The notes under the pieces were generated by a model, which worked only from the letters and a program-made list of their open reading frames with translations, had not been told where the DNA came from and did no database searches. A program made the translations under genes and the position numbers. Shown here piece by piece: positions 1-9,389 of a stretch of 64,000 bases of DNA. The stretch lies in NCBI GenBank assembly GCA_030674875.1, contig JASXSU010000001.1, forward strand, positions 558,001 to 622,000, in the 5' to 3' direction. Source of the stretch: Candidatus Endonucleibacter sp. (ex Gigantidas childressi) (GTDB taxonomy: Bacteria > Pseudomonadota > Gammaproteobacteria > Pseudomonadales > Endozoicomonadaceae). Numbering within the stretch: position 1 is the stretch's first letter; every line of letters begins with the position of its first letter.

Positions 1-1
1 T

Positions 2-547
2 GTGTTCCAGGAGCAGGCTCCTTTTCAGCCCTTAGTCATGAGTCAGAGTATGGGGGCTGAAGACTTTACAGTTGAAGCAGATGCTGATGCGTACATGGGC
101 AAAGATAAAGAATATCCAAATGATAATATTTACTCCGAAACTTGGCTGGATGCACTCTGGGGGGGGTCGGTTAGGAATCGTCTTTGTTTAGGTATGTGGA
201 CATACCACGTTAATAGTAAAAACAAAGATGACAATAACTCCAATAATCAGTTACTTGGTGTTACCTATAATAGTTACTATTGTGGCACTTTTATAAATAC
301 TCATTTCGATAGGGTGTGGTCTTTGGGTGTTCAGAGGAGTTGGTATAAGCAACGATACGGTATTTTAGATGTTGATTTAGGGTATCGGATTGGGGTGCTA
401 TATGGATATAAAAAACACCTAACTCTATGTGGTACTCCTTTTTTTCCCTTGCTTCAAGTTGTCGCCGATTTTACTTATAAAAATATTGGTATTCAGCTTT
501 CTTGGGCTGGGGTCGTAGGAACTATTGGTTTTTTAGTTGGGTTTTAG
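2..547 (+). CDS. Outer-membrane beta-barrel protein, PagP-like (5' end outside window)
   Basis: The reading frame is open to the left edge of the window, so the GTG at its start is probably not the true start and a signal peptide would lie outside. The visible part alternates short hydrophobic/aromatic strands with polar turns (WLDALWGGSV, LGVTYNSYYCGTFINTHFD, LGYRIGVLYGYKK, FFPLLQVVADFTYKNIGIQL) and ends in Phe, as expected for a small beta-barrel inserted by the Bam complex. The last third recalls PagP and PagP-like barrels of marine gammaproteobacteria. I cannot confirm PagP catalytic residues, so lipid A acylation is only a guess. It is followed by an IS relic, so no operon partner is visible. 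Confidence 0.5.
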   Translation: MFQEQAPFQPLVMSQSMGAEDFTVEADADAYMGKDKEYPNDNIYSETWLDALWGGSVRNRLCLGMWTYHVNSKNKDDNNSNNQLLGVTYNSYYCGTFINTHFDRVWSLGVQRSWYKQRYGILDVDLGYRIGVLYGYKKHLTLCGTPFFPLLQVVADFTYKNIGIQLSWAGVVGTIGFLVGF

Positions 548-618
548 GAAGTCTGCGAATAAGCGCCTTATTTTATAGCTGAAATTGGTTTGATGGATTT
601 TGATCTAAAAATTAGCAA

Positions 619-1922
619 GAGACCTCTGTATAACCAATGACTTTGGTCACGGTAATTGAACTTTCGAAGTTTTGTCAGCCATTACGAAGCTTCTAAGGTG
701 TTGAACATCACATCATTTGTTTTATACACTGATTTTAGTGCTTCGGACTGATTTTTAACGTACCTATCCTGTATAACATGGTTTTGACACACCATAGAGC
801 ACCAAAAACTTAGTACCTTTACGAATGTTCGCAGCAATAGCGGCCAGCCCATAAATTGTCGCATTTTTGGCAAGGCCCATGAACCTAGTTCTGGCAAGTC
901 CGTAGTGTTTTTTATCGGTGGCAAAATGACGCTCACCACCCGCCCGTGTTATGGCTATTTCTTTGTTACGAGTCCTATCTTCTTTCGATAGAGGCTTTCC
1001 TATGTAGCCCTTACGTTGAACTTGATCTTTAATACCTAGCTGCGCTAATTTCTATCGGGTCTGCTCAGAGCTGTACGCGGAATCCGCATACAGTTCCGTT
1101 TCACCCCTCAGTAGCAGGGTATCACGCTCCTAGAATCATGAACATTGCCAGGCGTTACGCTTTGCCTATGAATAAAGCCATCTTCATCGACACAGGTATG
1201 AACGGAAAAACCATAGGTGCTTTTTTTGTTACCACGACTGTCATTCTTAACGTACCAGCCCGCTTCAGGATCTTTTTTTGGTTTTCCGCTTTTGTCGTGG
1301 CCAGAACCTGATCGCGCTGCCTCTATCGGTGTAGCATCAATGATATTAATGCGACCTTCGCTCATTATGATGCTTTTGGCTTCAAGCTAACGATTAATCT
1401 CTGCCAATAATTGATCCCACAGACGATGTTCGACAAGTCTTGTTCGAAAGCGTCCCAAGGTGGAGGCTTCAGGAACTGCTCCACCAAGTTCAAGGTGACA
1501 AAATTTACAAAACAGAAGATCTCTATACCCAAAGCATTTCAAATTGCTACTAGGAAGCAGGTAAGCGAAGTCCCGTGAGCCTACGAGTAGTAGGTGGTCG
1601 CGCAGCCAACAACGTAGCAACTTGAAAGGCGACGGGTATATACAAGCACTGAGCCAACTGTACATCCATGTTCCAAACAATAAGGCTGGAAACAAGGTCA
1701 GTAGAGGATACCTGGGGCGACCGGTGTTATAGGCATAGATTGAGGATAATAACTTCTCAATCTCTGACCATTTCAGCAGCGCTTTTGTATCATCCAGACT
1801 ACGAAGAATTGAATGATTTAGGTCGCTGGCTGAAACGAAGAGTTTGGGCTGTTTGTGAAGGATTTTGCATGCCGATATTTTACCAGAATATAATCGTCTT
1901 TGTTGAGTTATGCTGAGGTCTC
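619..1922 (-). mobile_element. IS5-family insertion sequence relic, copy 1 (transposase on minus strand, broken)
   Basis: The ends are inverted repeats: GAGACCTCTGTATAAC on the left and the complement of GAGACCTCAGCATAAC on the right. Read on the minus strand, the transposase begins near 1887 (MQK...) and is recognisable by LDDTKALLKWSEIEKLL, by GGAVPEASTLGRFRTRL and by MSEGRINIIDATPIEAARS followed by KSTYGFSVH, the DDE region of IS5-type transposases. The frame is broken by a 117-bp ERIC-like insertion, by an in-frame stop near 1389 and by shifts near 1110-1060, so it is inactive. The C-terminal part (ATDKKHYGLARTRFMGLAK) survives near 940-820. Without the ERIC insert the reading would be ...CLYRDLLFCKF... 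Confidence 0.85.
1524..1640. repeat. ERIC-like element inside IS5 copy 1
   Basis: It starts TATACCCAAAGCATTTC and ends GGCGACGGGTATA, with the typical core (GAGCCTACGAGTAGTAGGTG) and CGCAGCCAACAACGTAGC. It interrupts the IS transposase at a TA step. About 11 bases of the core are missing (GTGGTCGCGCAGCC where others read GTGATCGGGGTGAGCGAGCGCAGCC). Confidence 0.85.
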
Positions 1923-1928
1923 AATATT

Positions 1929-2019
1929 ATGTTCAACGCCTTGGCGAACTTCGTAAGGGCTGATAAAATCGGGAAAGTTAAATGACGGTCACTGAAGTCG
2001 TTGGTTATACTGGAGTCTC
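1929..2019. mobile_element. Solo right-end remnant of the IS5-type element
   Basis: This stretch (ATGTTCAACGCCTTGGCGAA ... GTTGGTTATACTGGAGTCTC) matches, with changes, the terminal ~90 bases of the IS5-type copies at 619-1922 and 17553-18451. It lies immediately beside copy 1, with no transposase attached. Confidence 0.65.
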
Positions 2020-2060
2020 AGCAAATTATCATCACAGGTGTTTATTTTGCGTATTTTTAT

Positions 2061-2171
2061 GTATAGCCGTTACCTTTGACGGTTCTAGTAGGCGGAAAAC
2101 TAACGAAGCTTCTGAGCCTATGAGTAGTAGGTGATTGGGGTGTTAGATTCAAACTTTCAGTGGAAACTAGT
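2061..2171. repeat. Type A palindromic repeat, decayed
   Basis: GTATAGCCGTTACC, TAGTAGGCGG, then CTGAGCCTATGAGTAGTAGGTGATTGGGGTG match the type A consensus. The right arm is degraded. It lies just upstream of ribD and may contain part of its promoter region. Confidence 0.6.
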
Positions 2172-2233
2172 GCCGATTATGATGCGTTTTGGGTTTGAAT
2201 TGGTTTTTTGTATCTTTTTTGGGAGCGTCTTTA

Positions 2234-3361
2234 ATGAGCATGTTCTCTGTTGATGATCATCAATGGATGGCCAAAGCTATCCGGCTGGCAGAAGTTGGGG
2301 GTTGGACTACCATGCCTAACCCTAAAGTCGGCTGTGTGATTGTCTGTAATGGAGAGGTTGTGGGTGCTGGTTGGCATGAGTGGGCTGGGGAAGCCCACGC
2401 TGAAATTCATGGATTAAATCAGGCGAGAGAGCGGGCAAGAGGTGCAACGGTATATGTGTCGCTGGAGCCATGTAGTCATTATGGCCGAACCCCACCCTGC
2501 GCTGAATCGCTAATAAAGGCCGGAGTAGCAAGAGTTATTTGCGCCATGAAAGACCCCAACCCTGCAGTGTCGGGCAAGGGTTTATTAATGCTAGAAAATG
2601 CAGGTATAGCCGTATCCTGTGGTTTGCTGGCAGAGGAAGCCTTGTCGTTGAATGAAGGTTTTGTTAAGCGTATGAAAACCGGAAGGCCGCGGGTAAGAGT
2701 TAAGCTAGGGATGAGTGTGGATGGGCGTACTGCTATGGCCAACGGAGAGTCTAGGTGGATTACCGGCTCTGATGCCCGCTCGGATGTACAGCGCTTGAGA
2801 GCTGCTAGTTGTGCTATTGTTTCTGGCGTTGGCTCAATCCTTGCTGATGACGCATCACTGACGGTACGGGAGCAAGAGTTAAGGCTGCCTAATGGCGGAC
2901 TCGTTAGTAAAAGGCAACCGTTAAGAGTGGTGGTTGATTCTAAGTTACGAACACCGGCATTGGCAAAAGTGATCACTAGTAATGGTCGCTGCTTGATTGT
3001 GGCTACTGAGCAGGCAGATATAAACAAAAAACAAGCTTTACTGGCATCGGGGGCGGAAGTTCTTATTCAGGAAAATAATGTTGGGCAGGTTCGTCTTAAA
3101 AGTTTACTGGAAGAGCTTGGGCAAAGGGAGTGCAATGAAGTTCTGGTGGAAGCAGGTGCAACTCTGGCAGGCTCAATGTTGCAGGAAGGATTGCTAGATG
3201 AACTGATTATTTACATGGCTCCGGTGTTAATGGGATCCAGTGCGAAACCATTATTTGATCTACCATTCGCATCTATCGCCGATAAACAGGCTCTTGTAAT
3301 TACTGATGTTCGTTCTGTGGGGCAAGACTGGCGTATTACCGCTCGACCTGCGTATCCGTAG
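2234..3361 (+). CDS. ribD: Bifunctional diaminohydroxyphosphoribosylaminopyrimidine deaminase / uracil reductase
   Basis: RibD performs the second and third steps of riboflavin synthesis in the cytoplasm: deamination of the pyrimidine ring, then NADPH-dependent reduction of the ribose. The N-terminal deaminase domain shows the zinc motif HAEIHGL (about residue 54) and PCSHYGRTPPC (about residues 79-89). The C-terminal reductase domain shows VKLGMSVDGRTAMANGES and SRWITGSDARSDVQ. I start at the ATG at 2234, preceded by GGGAGCG, giving 375 residues, normal for RibD; an upstream TTG at 2189 lacks a ribosome site. It is not followed by ribE or ribBA, so the gene stands alone between repeats. No FMN riboswitch is visible upstream. 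Confidence 0.93.
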   Translation: MSMFSVDDHQWMAKAIRLAEVGGWTTMPNPKVGCVIVCNGEVVGAGWHEWAGEAHAEIHGLNQARERARGATVYVSLEPCSHYGRTPPCAESLIKAGVARVICAMKDPNPAVSGKGLLMLENAGIAVSCGLLAEEALSLNEGFVKRMKTGRPRVRVKLGMSVDGRTAMANGESRWITGSDARSDVQRLRAASCAIVSGVGSILADDASLTVREQELRLPNGGLVSKRQPLRVVVDSKLRTPALAKVITSNGRCLIVATEQADINKKQALLASGAEVLIQENNVGQVRLKSLLEELGQRECNEVLVEAGATLAGSMLQEGLLDELIIYMAPVLMGSSAKPLFDLPFASIADKQALVITDVRSVGQDWRITARPAYP

Positions 3362-3395
3362 CAGGTAATTCCGAACTAATTTAGCTATAGAAAGA

Positions 3396-3520
3396 GACCA
3401 GTTACCATTAAGTTGCGGGGTTGTTGACTGCTCTTATTAACCCAAACCCCATACAACCTGTAGGATCATGGGGGATTCGCTCTTTTGTCGCCTACCTCCT
3501 CCTCTATGTGAACGGGTATA
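3396..3520. repeat. Type A palindromic repeat
   Basis: Outer arms CAGTTACCATTAAG and GTGAACGGGTATA, GGGGTTGTTGACTGCTCT, then GTAGGATCATGGGGGATTCGCTC and TTTGTCGCCTACC. The remaining intergenic bases to 3789 are AT-rich and hold no gene; they probably carry the promoter of the downstream transporter operon. Confidence 0.75.
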
Positions 3521-3789
3521 TTGTCTATGTGTTGTCTCTTTTTAACATCAGTGGACCTAACTTTCTTTTTTTGTAAAGTCACTGATTTTATTTTGGAGGT
3601 TTCAAAATTGTTTACAAACACTTTGTATAAAATTTATTTGTGTTGATGGTTAGTATTCTGCAATAGAAAAATAATCAATACCACGAGATGTACTGCGATA
3701 GATTAACTTTACTGGGTGCGAGTTTATTACGGATATACCTGTTACCATGACCCTAATTTACATCATCATATTTAGACGATTGAAATACC

Positions 3790-4908
3790 ATGAATAAGGC
3801 GACAATGGTACTGCAAAATAAATATTGTCCAAAGATAGAGGCTCATATACATGGAAGCTGGTTGATTGGGCACCAAATTCCTTCACTTGTCGTCCTTGAG
3901 AAACTGCTGTCTGATGACAAGTTTACTACTCTCATCATGGTGGCAGGCGAGCCTTTTGCTTGGGACTCCAGGCTGTTATCTTTTTTAATGGCTTGCCAGC
4001 GGCTTTGTAACCAACATCGGTGTGCATTAGAGTTGAAAGGTATGCCTGGTGATGTGTCCAAGCTATTTCGGCTGGCCAATACTGTGCCAGCCCATCAAGC
4101 TACTTTAAAAGAGAAGACTAGTGGTCTTCAATTTTTACTTAAAGAAGTCGTGCATATCTACCAGGAAATTGTTGGTTTCTTGGAGTTTATTGGCGCTTTG
4201 ACGCTTGCGTTTTTGCGTTGGTTGTCTGGTCGTGGATCTACCTGCTGGTCTGATATTCTGTCATTCTGTTATCAAGCAGGGCCATCAGCTTTGGCTATTA
4301 TCACTATTCAGAGCGTTTTGATGGGGATGATACTAGCGTATCTCGGTATGGTTCAGTTGCAACAGTTCGGTGCTGAGGTTTACGTTTCTAATCTTGTAGC
4401 CCTTGGTATGGTGCGAGAGATGGGGGCGTTAATGACGGCAGTTATTATGTCCGGTCGCACTGGAGCTGCTTATGCTGCTCAGTTGGGTACCATGCAGGTC
4501 AACGAGGAGATTGATGCTTTGACGACACTTGGGATCCAGTCTATGGATTACCTGGTGCTTCCCAGAACGCTAGCTCTGGTGTTCTGCGTACCACTACTGT
4601 GTCTCTTTAGTAATATTCTGGGTATGCTTGGTGGCGGCCTAGTGGCCACTGGTATGGACATAACCTGGCGTATGTATCTTCAACAGTTAGCTGGCGCGAT
4701 AACTGTAGGTGATATATTTACAGGAATATTTAAAAGTCTGGTGTTCGCTCAGTTGATAGCAGTGTCTGGTTGTCGGGCTGGGCTGGCTTGTGGGCGATCT
4801 TCAGCGGCTGTTGGTCATGCTACTACTTCTGCGGTGGTGACTGCCATTATATATTTGATTATTGCCGATGCCGGGTTGAATATATTATTTTATAAGATTG
4901 GCATATGA
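3790..4908 (+). CDS. MlaE-family lipid ABC transporter permease with N-terminal STAS-like domain
   Basis: This is the inner-membrane permease of an MCE-type lipid transporter. The first ~110 residues look like a soluble STAS-like domain; the rest is an MlaE permease with several hydrophobic segments and the family hallmarks GMVREMGALMTAVIMSGRTG and AAQLGTMQVNEEIDAL. At 372 residues it matches the long MlaE variety that carries its own STAS-like part. It overlaps the next gene (ATPase) by 4 bases, so the two are translationally coupled. The order permease, ATPase, MCE protein, lipoprotein points to lipid movement across the envelope. The direction and the lipid are not evident. Confidence 0.88.
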   Translation: MNKATMVLQNKYCPKIEAHIHGSWLIGHQIPSLVVLEKLLSDDKFTTLIMVAGEPFAWDSRLLSFLMACQRLCNQHRCALELKGMPGDVSKLFRLANTVPAHQATLKEKTSGLQFLLKEVVHIYQEIVGFLEFIGALTLAFLRWLSGRGSTCWSDILSFCYQAGPSALAIITIQSVLMGMILAYLGMVQLQQFGAEVYVSNLVALGMVREMGALMTAVIMSGRTGAAYAAQLGTMQVNEEIDALTTLGIQSMDYLVLPRTLALVFCVPLLCLFSNILGMLGGGLVATGMDITWRMYLQQLAGAITVGDIFTGIFKSLVFAQLIAVSGCRAGLACGRSSAAVGHATTSAVVTAIIYLIIADAGLNILFYKIGI

Positions 4909-5666
4909 CCATGAGTGATATTGTAATTGAGGCTCGTAACCTGACGATGAGGTATGGCCATAACCTGATTCAGTCCAACCTTAATTTTCAAATCAATCAG
5001 GGGGATATTTTTGTCATTATGGGGGGTAGCGGATGTGGTAAGAGCACGTTACTCAAGCATATGATTGGTCTTTATCAGCCGTCGGAAGGGGATATCCTGT
5101 TTCATGGGAAAAATTATTTTTCTGCGACTTTTCAGGAGCAATTGGATATGCGAAAAAGTTGGGGTGTTACCTACCAAGGAGGCGCTCTGTTAAGTGACTT
5201 GACCCTAGCCGAGAATGTAGCACTTCCTATTAAGCAGTATACAAAATTATCAACTCGAGAAACGGCAGAGCTGGTTTATTACAAGTTGGCTTTGGTGGGG
5301 TTGGCGGGCTATGAGAATTTTTATTCTTCTCAGATTAGTGGTGGCATGTGTAAGCGAGCTGGTCTTGCTAGGGCCATTGCCATTGATCCCAATGTGTTGT
5401 TTTTTGATGAGCCATCTGCCGGGTTAGACCCGCTTAGCTCTAGGAGAATGGATGATCTTATTCTCCAGTTGCGGGATTCAACCGGAGCCACTGTTGTGAT
5501 TGTCACTCATGAATTAGCTAGTATTTTTGCCATTGGTACCAATGGCATTTTTTTGGATGCCCAGACAAAAACGCAGCTGGATACTGGGTCTCCTTTGACG
5601 CTGCTTCATCAAAGCCCTCATCATCTAGTTAGGGACTTTTTGTCTAGAGGTGAGTATTTAGAATAA
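4905..5666 (+). CDS. MlaF-family ABC transporter ATP-binding protein
   Basis: Cytoplasmic ATPase of the MCE lipid transporter. It shows the Walker A GGSGCGKST, Q-loop region VTYQGGALLSDLTLAENV, signature SGGMCKRAGLARAIA, Walker B VLFFDEPSAGLDP and the H-loop VIVTHELAS. The family usually has SGGMKKR; here Cys replaces a Lys. At 253 residues it is of normal length. It starts 4 bases inside the permease gene and is followed after 38 bases by the MCE gene. Confidence 0.93.
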   Translation: MTMSDIVIEARNLTMRYGHNLIQSNLNFQINQGDIFVIMGGSGCGKSTLLKHMIGLYQPSEGDILFHGKNYFSATFQEQLDMRKSWGVTYQGGALLSDLTLAENVALPIKQYTKLSTRETAELVYYKLALVGLAGYENFYSSQISGGMCKRAGLARAIAIDPNVLFFDEPSAGLDPLSSRRMDDLILQLRDSTGATVVIVTHELASIFAIGTNGIFLDAQTKTQLDTGSPLTLLHQSPHHLVRDFLSRGEYLE

Positions 5667-5704
5667 TAAGTGACGGTAAATATGAGTGCGAGGTATGAGA
5701 AAGT

Positions 5705-6652
5705 ATGAGTAAAAAAACAGTCGCTGCTTCGGTTGGCCTGTTTGTTGTTTTGGTGGCTGTTATGACCATAGCCATAGTGCTATTTATAAGTGACAACAAT
5801 TTTTCTCACAATGAAGCTCATAGGTACGAACTGGTGTTTGACAGTTCAATCAAGGGGTTGGATGTAGGTGCTTCTGTGACTCTTCGCGGAGTAAAAATCG
5901 GCGAAGTAATAAGTATAAAAACCATGCTGTATGATCAACATGTAAGGGTGTTGAATTCTGTGGTCGTGGATATTTATCCTGATACTGTTGTTCAGCAGAA
6001 CAAGGATGACGAAACGGAATTGATAGATGAGTTGTTGGCTAATGGTCTAGCTGCCAAACTGGTGTTGCAGAGTATGCTGACTGGGATGTTGTATGTGGAA
6101 GTTGATTTTTTTGGTGGTGAACACATAACCCAGCCGGTTACAACTACATATGCCCAGATTCCCACTATTACTAATAATTTCGAAGAAATTATTAAAAAGC
6201 TGGAACATATCGATCTGGCTAATATGGCTGAACAACTAAATAAAATACTGGATAATGTGGCGAACCTAACTAATGATAACAAGCTGGATGATCTGGTGGT
6301 GAATGTCAGTAGTGCCTTTGTTGGTATGGAAAAAATGTCTAATGACATAAGCGATGGCGTAGGGATAATCAGTAAAGAGTTTGTGGCCATCTCCGACAGT
6401 ATACAGTCGTTGAGTGGTCAATTGAATAAAGAATTGCCAGCAACGAATCAGCAATTGAAGGATACTATGGCGCAAATTCAGCAGTCCATACAGGTGATGG
6501 AAGATACACTAGCCAGTGATTCCCCGTTTATTTATCAATTAGAGAAAAGTTCAAGAGACATCAGTCGTACTTCCAGAGCTGTTAGAGGTCTGGCAGAGAT
6601 GTTAGAAAATAATCCTAAGTCCATTTTATTTGGTAAGGAGGATATTAACTAA
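5705..6652 (+). CDS. MlaD-like MCE-domain substrate-binding protein
   Basis: A single N-terminal membrane helix (about residues 8-29) anchors a periplasmic MCE domain: YELVFDSSIKGLDVGASVTL, RGVKIGEVISI and GMLYVEVDFF. It is followed by a long helical tail (LEHIDLANMAEQLNKILDNV, then Q/N-rich coils to residue 315). MCE proteins form hexameric rings that carry lipid between the inner-membrane complex and the outer membrane. The extended coiled tail is more like PqiB/YebT or Mla proteins of transporters with an auxiliary lipoprotein than E. coli MlaD (about 180 residues). The stop codon overlaps the next start by one base (TAATG). Confidence 0.9.
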   Translation: MSKKTVAASVGLFVVLVAVMTIAIVLFISDNNFSHNEAHRYELVFDSSIKGLDVGASVTLRGVKIGEVISIKTMLYDQHVRVLNSVVVDIYPDTVVQQNKDDETELIDELLANGLAAKLVLQSMLTGMLYVEVDFFGGEHITQPVTTTYAQIPTITNNFEEIIKKLEHIDLANMAEQLNKILDNVANLTNDNKLDDLVVNVSSAFVGMEKMSNDISDGVGIISKEFVAISDSIQSLSGQLNKELPATNQQLKDTMAQIQQSIQVMEDTLASDSPFIYQLEKSSRDISRTSRAVRGLAEMLENNPKSILFGKEDIN

Positions 6653-7236
6653 TGATGGATAAACGGCTCTTTTTTATCATGTTTTTGGGCTTTGTTCTGT
6701 TTGTTCTTGGTGGCTGTGGCAGTGTGCCAAAATATAACTATTACACGCTCCAGAGTATCCCAAGGGAGGAGGTTGGTAGTAGATCAGTAATGCTATCGTC
6801 AAATATTAGTCTTGGATTAGAGCCAGTTATGATACCTGCGTGGCTAGATCAGAAGAATTTGACCTTCAGTGACGGTGCTGTTCGTTTAATTCGTCATGAC
6901 TATGATCGTTGGATGGAGCCGCTGTCAGAGTTACTTACCCGAAATATGGTCCAAAACTTGAGATACCTAACAAAAAGCTCAGTTACTGGAGGTCCGTGGG
7001 TTAGGAGCGCCAGGCCTGAGATTATTATCACCGTTGAAATTAATTCTATTGCTGTTGTCAATGGAGTTCTTCGCGTTGATTCTTTCTGGAAGATTCATGG
7101 ATCAGGCCGTGAGCATCAATTTGAGGTTGAAAAAGTCTATTTGGTGCCACTGGCCAGGCAAGGAGCAGGCTCTTTTGCAGTTGCTTTAAGTAAGTCATGG
7201 GGTGATATGGCAAAGGAAATAGGAGAGGCTCTTTAA
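6652..7236 (+). CDS. PqiC/ABC-type transport auxiliary lipoprotein
   Basis: The N-terminus (LGFVLFVLGGCGS) is a lipoprotein signal with Cys at the lipobox LGGC. The mature part has the family opening KYNYYTLQSIPRE and the central WLDQKNLTF / RWMEPLSELLTRNM typical of PqiC-like (DUF330-related) lipoproteins that pair with MCE transporters, probably at the outer membrane. It is 194 residues long, last gene of the operon, with a 1-base overlap to the MCE gene. Its 3' end overlaps by 4 bases the convergent debranching-enzyme gene. Confidence 0.85.
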   Translation: MMDKRLFFIMFLGFVLFVLGGCGSVPKYNYYTLQSIPREEVGSRSVMLSSNISLGLEPVMIPAWLDQKNLTFSDGAVRLIRHDYDRWMEPLSELLTRNMVQNLRYLTKSSVTGGPWVRSARPEIIITVEINSIAVVNGVLRVDSFWKIHGSGREHQFEVEKVYLVPLARQGAGSFAVALSKSWGDMAKEIGEAL

Positions 7237-9389
7237 CGGAAAATCGGCACTCTATACTCATCGCCTTTGAAGTTGCTGCTTTTAGCTTCAAGCGACTCAA
7301 TTCTATCCACTGCTCGTAATATCTCACCAACGCTCCACGCCTGAGCGATGCAACCTTTACCTGTAAAAGGTGGGTTGCCATCAAATATTTCACCAATGGT
7401 TCCAAGCCCATTTTCAGACAGACTGTCTACCAGCGACTCTAGGAATCGTCTAGCAGCATGTGCATCAGCATATACTCGAAGGTGTGCTGTTATGAACGGT
7501 CCTACAAGCCAGCCCCAGGAAGTGCCTTCATGGTAGGAGCTGTTACGTGATGATTGCTCGCCACAGTACCGACCTTTGAGCGCGGGAGAGTTCTTGGTAA
7601 GTAAGCGAAGTCCGCGGGATGTTAACAAAAGTTTGGAGCAGGCATCAACGATTGCCATCTGTTGTTTTGGTTGCAGTGGGCTGTCATGTAAGGAGACGGC
7701 AAGTAACTGGTTGGGACGCAGGGTATCTTCATTGCCATCGGGCCCGTCTAGCACATCAAAACAGTAATTTTTCTCATTATTCCAGAAGCGACTAAACCCA
7801 GTTAAAGCTTGAGCTGCCAATGTGTTGTAGGTGGCACTGGGATCGCCAAGAATTTTTGCAAATCGCTCGATTGTTCGAAGGGCGTTGTACCAAAGAGCAT
7901 TTACCTCAACCGGTTTGCCAGTTCGCGGAGTGGTGTAGTGGCCATCAACTTTGGAGTCTATCCCGGTAAGCTGAACCTCTGGATCTCCACCTTGTAAAAG
8001 GCCGTCGGCTGGATCCACCTTTATTCCGTAACGAGTTCCTTGCACGTAGGCCTGAATGATTTCATCTAGTACTGGGAATAGTAATTTAAGTAAATCTTTG
8101 TCGTTTGTGGCGCTGTAATATTCTTGAACCGCATGAAAGTACCAAAGGGTTACGTCAATGGTATTGTATTGAGGTTCATCACAGGCATCTGAAAAGCGGT
8201 TTGGCAGCATTCCTTCGTTGATGAAGCGAGCGAATGTTTGCAGAATCTGAGTTGCGACCTCTGGACGACCGGTGACTAAAGTTAATCCAGATAATGAAAT
8301 CATGGTGTCACGATCACGATCTTCAAGCCAGTGGTAACCAGATATAATGCTCATGCCGTTTGGTTGATCTGGGCAGGGTCGTGACACTATAAATTGATCA
8401 GCGGCTAGGGTTAAGCGTTCTATCCACGTTATTGGTGCTGGTGGCTCAATGGCAGAGACTTGGGGTGCTAAGGCGGATTTTTGGGGTGTTTTTCGAGCCG
8501 TATTGATTTGTTCCTTGGCTCTAAACTTGGTGAGTAGCGAGCCATCTCGCTGCCACCGTCTAGCAAGAGCTTCTATATCTGGAGTAACTTCTCCTTTAGT
8601 GCTTGCGGCAAAAACCAAGGTTTCACCTATAGAAAGAATGGAGCTAAATGTTGCTCCATGGACGTGGTCGTCGGTATTACGCATCCCTCTAGAGGTTTCT
8701 TCTGAAAGTAGGTAGTTTCGATAAATATCTGTGGCCCCCTTAATATCCCCGGAGGAGATGCCTAGATGAAGAGGTGGGGAGTCTTCGTCTCCCCAGATGA
8801 TTTCCGCTTTGGAGCCATGGGCATTAACAGAAATAGGTACATTGACGTGACCAGTGTTATGAAACGCTCGATTATTCACTACGACACTGGCTGTGAGCAA
8901 AATAGGATCGTACGCGGTGACTAAGGTATAAGATACATACGTGGTGTTTTCACCATCCTCCATCCAGACACGCTTATCGATAAGTGCAGTATCACACATA
9001 TAACGCCAGCAAGGGATCGAGCCTTGGAGCTCGAATGCTTCAATTAGGTAATGTCCTTTTGGTTCAATCGATCCGTCTGACCATCTATTGCATGCTAATT
9101 TATAAGATTTATCGTTACTTTGTAGAGTCTCATCTAGCTTTACTAACGTGACACGTCGCTTAGTAGGAGGTTTGGTGGAGGCAACTAGTAAGCCGTGGTA
9201 GCCGCGAGAGATAGAACCAGCAATTGTACCGGAGCCGTAGCCTCCTATTCCGTTTGTTACTAGCCATTCTCTGGTTTCAGCAAGATTAAGGTTGCTGACT
9301 TCAGACCGTCCAAAGCGTAGTGGTAGTAAGGCTTCAGAGCGTACGATATTTCTTTTGTTTTGCAAAGTAGATGGGCTTAGGATGTGCAT
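7233..9389 (-). CDS. Amylo-alpha-1,6-glucosidase / glycogen debranching enzyme (archaeal-type, GDE family)
   Basis: The N-terminal domain shows WLVTNGIGGYGSGTIAG, RGYHGLLVAS and the rest of the GDE N-terminal fold. The C-terminal (alpha/alpha)6 domain shows GYHWLEDRDRDTMISLSGL, GLLQGGDPEVQLTGIDSK, TPRTGKPVEVNALWYNAL and YHEGTSWGWLVGPF. These are hallmarks of the debranching family that hydrolyses alpha-1,6 branch glucose in glycogen-like polymers. In most relatives I recall, the catalytic segment reads TWMDAK; here it is TGIDSK, keeping the acidic residue but losing the Trp. At 718 residues it is full length. It converges on the lipoprotein gene and has no glycogen genes next to it. Confidence 0.85.
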   Translation of the reverse strand: MHILSPSTLQNKRNIVRSEALLPLRFGRSEVSNLNLAETREWLVTNGIGGYGSGTIAGSISRGYHGLLVASTKPPTKRRVTLVKLDETLQSNDKSYKLACNRWSDGSIEPKGHYLIEAFELQGSIPCWRYMCDTALIDKRVWMEDGENTTYVSYTLVTAYDPILLTASVVVNNRAFHNTGHVNVPISVNAHGSKAEIIWGDEDSPPLHLGISSGDIKGATDIYRNYLLSEETSRGMRNTDDHVHGATFSSILSIGETLVFAASTKGEVTPDIEALARRWQRDGSLLTKFRAKEQINTARKTPQKSALAPQVSAIEPPAPITWIERLTLAADQFIVSRPCPDQPNGMSIISGYHWLEDRDRDTMISLSGLTLVTGRPEVATQILQTFARFINEGMLPNRFSDACDEPQYNTIDVTLWYFHAVQEYYSATNDKDLLKLLFPVLDEIIQAYVQGTRYGIKVDPADGLLQGGDPEVQLTGIDSKVDGHYTTPRTGKPVEVNALWYNALRTIERFAKILGDPSATYNTLAAQALTGFSRFWNNEKNYCFDVLDGPDGNEDTLRPNQLLAVSLHDSPLQPKQQMAIVDACSKLLLTSRGLRLLTKNSPALKGRYCGEQSSRNSSYHEGTSWGWLVGPFITAHLRVYADAHAARRFLESLVDSLSENGLGTIGEIFDGNPPFTGKGCIAQAWSVGEILRAVDRIESLEAKSSNFKGDEYRVPIFR

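Noticed and set aside
2061-2233. FMN riboswitch upstream of ribD
   Set aside because: The leader consists of a decayed type A repeat and lacks the conserved RFN element segments.
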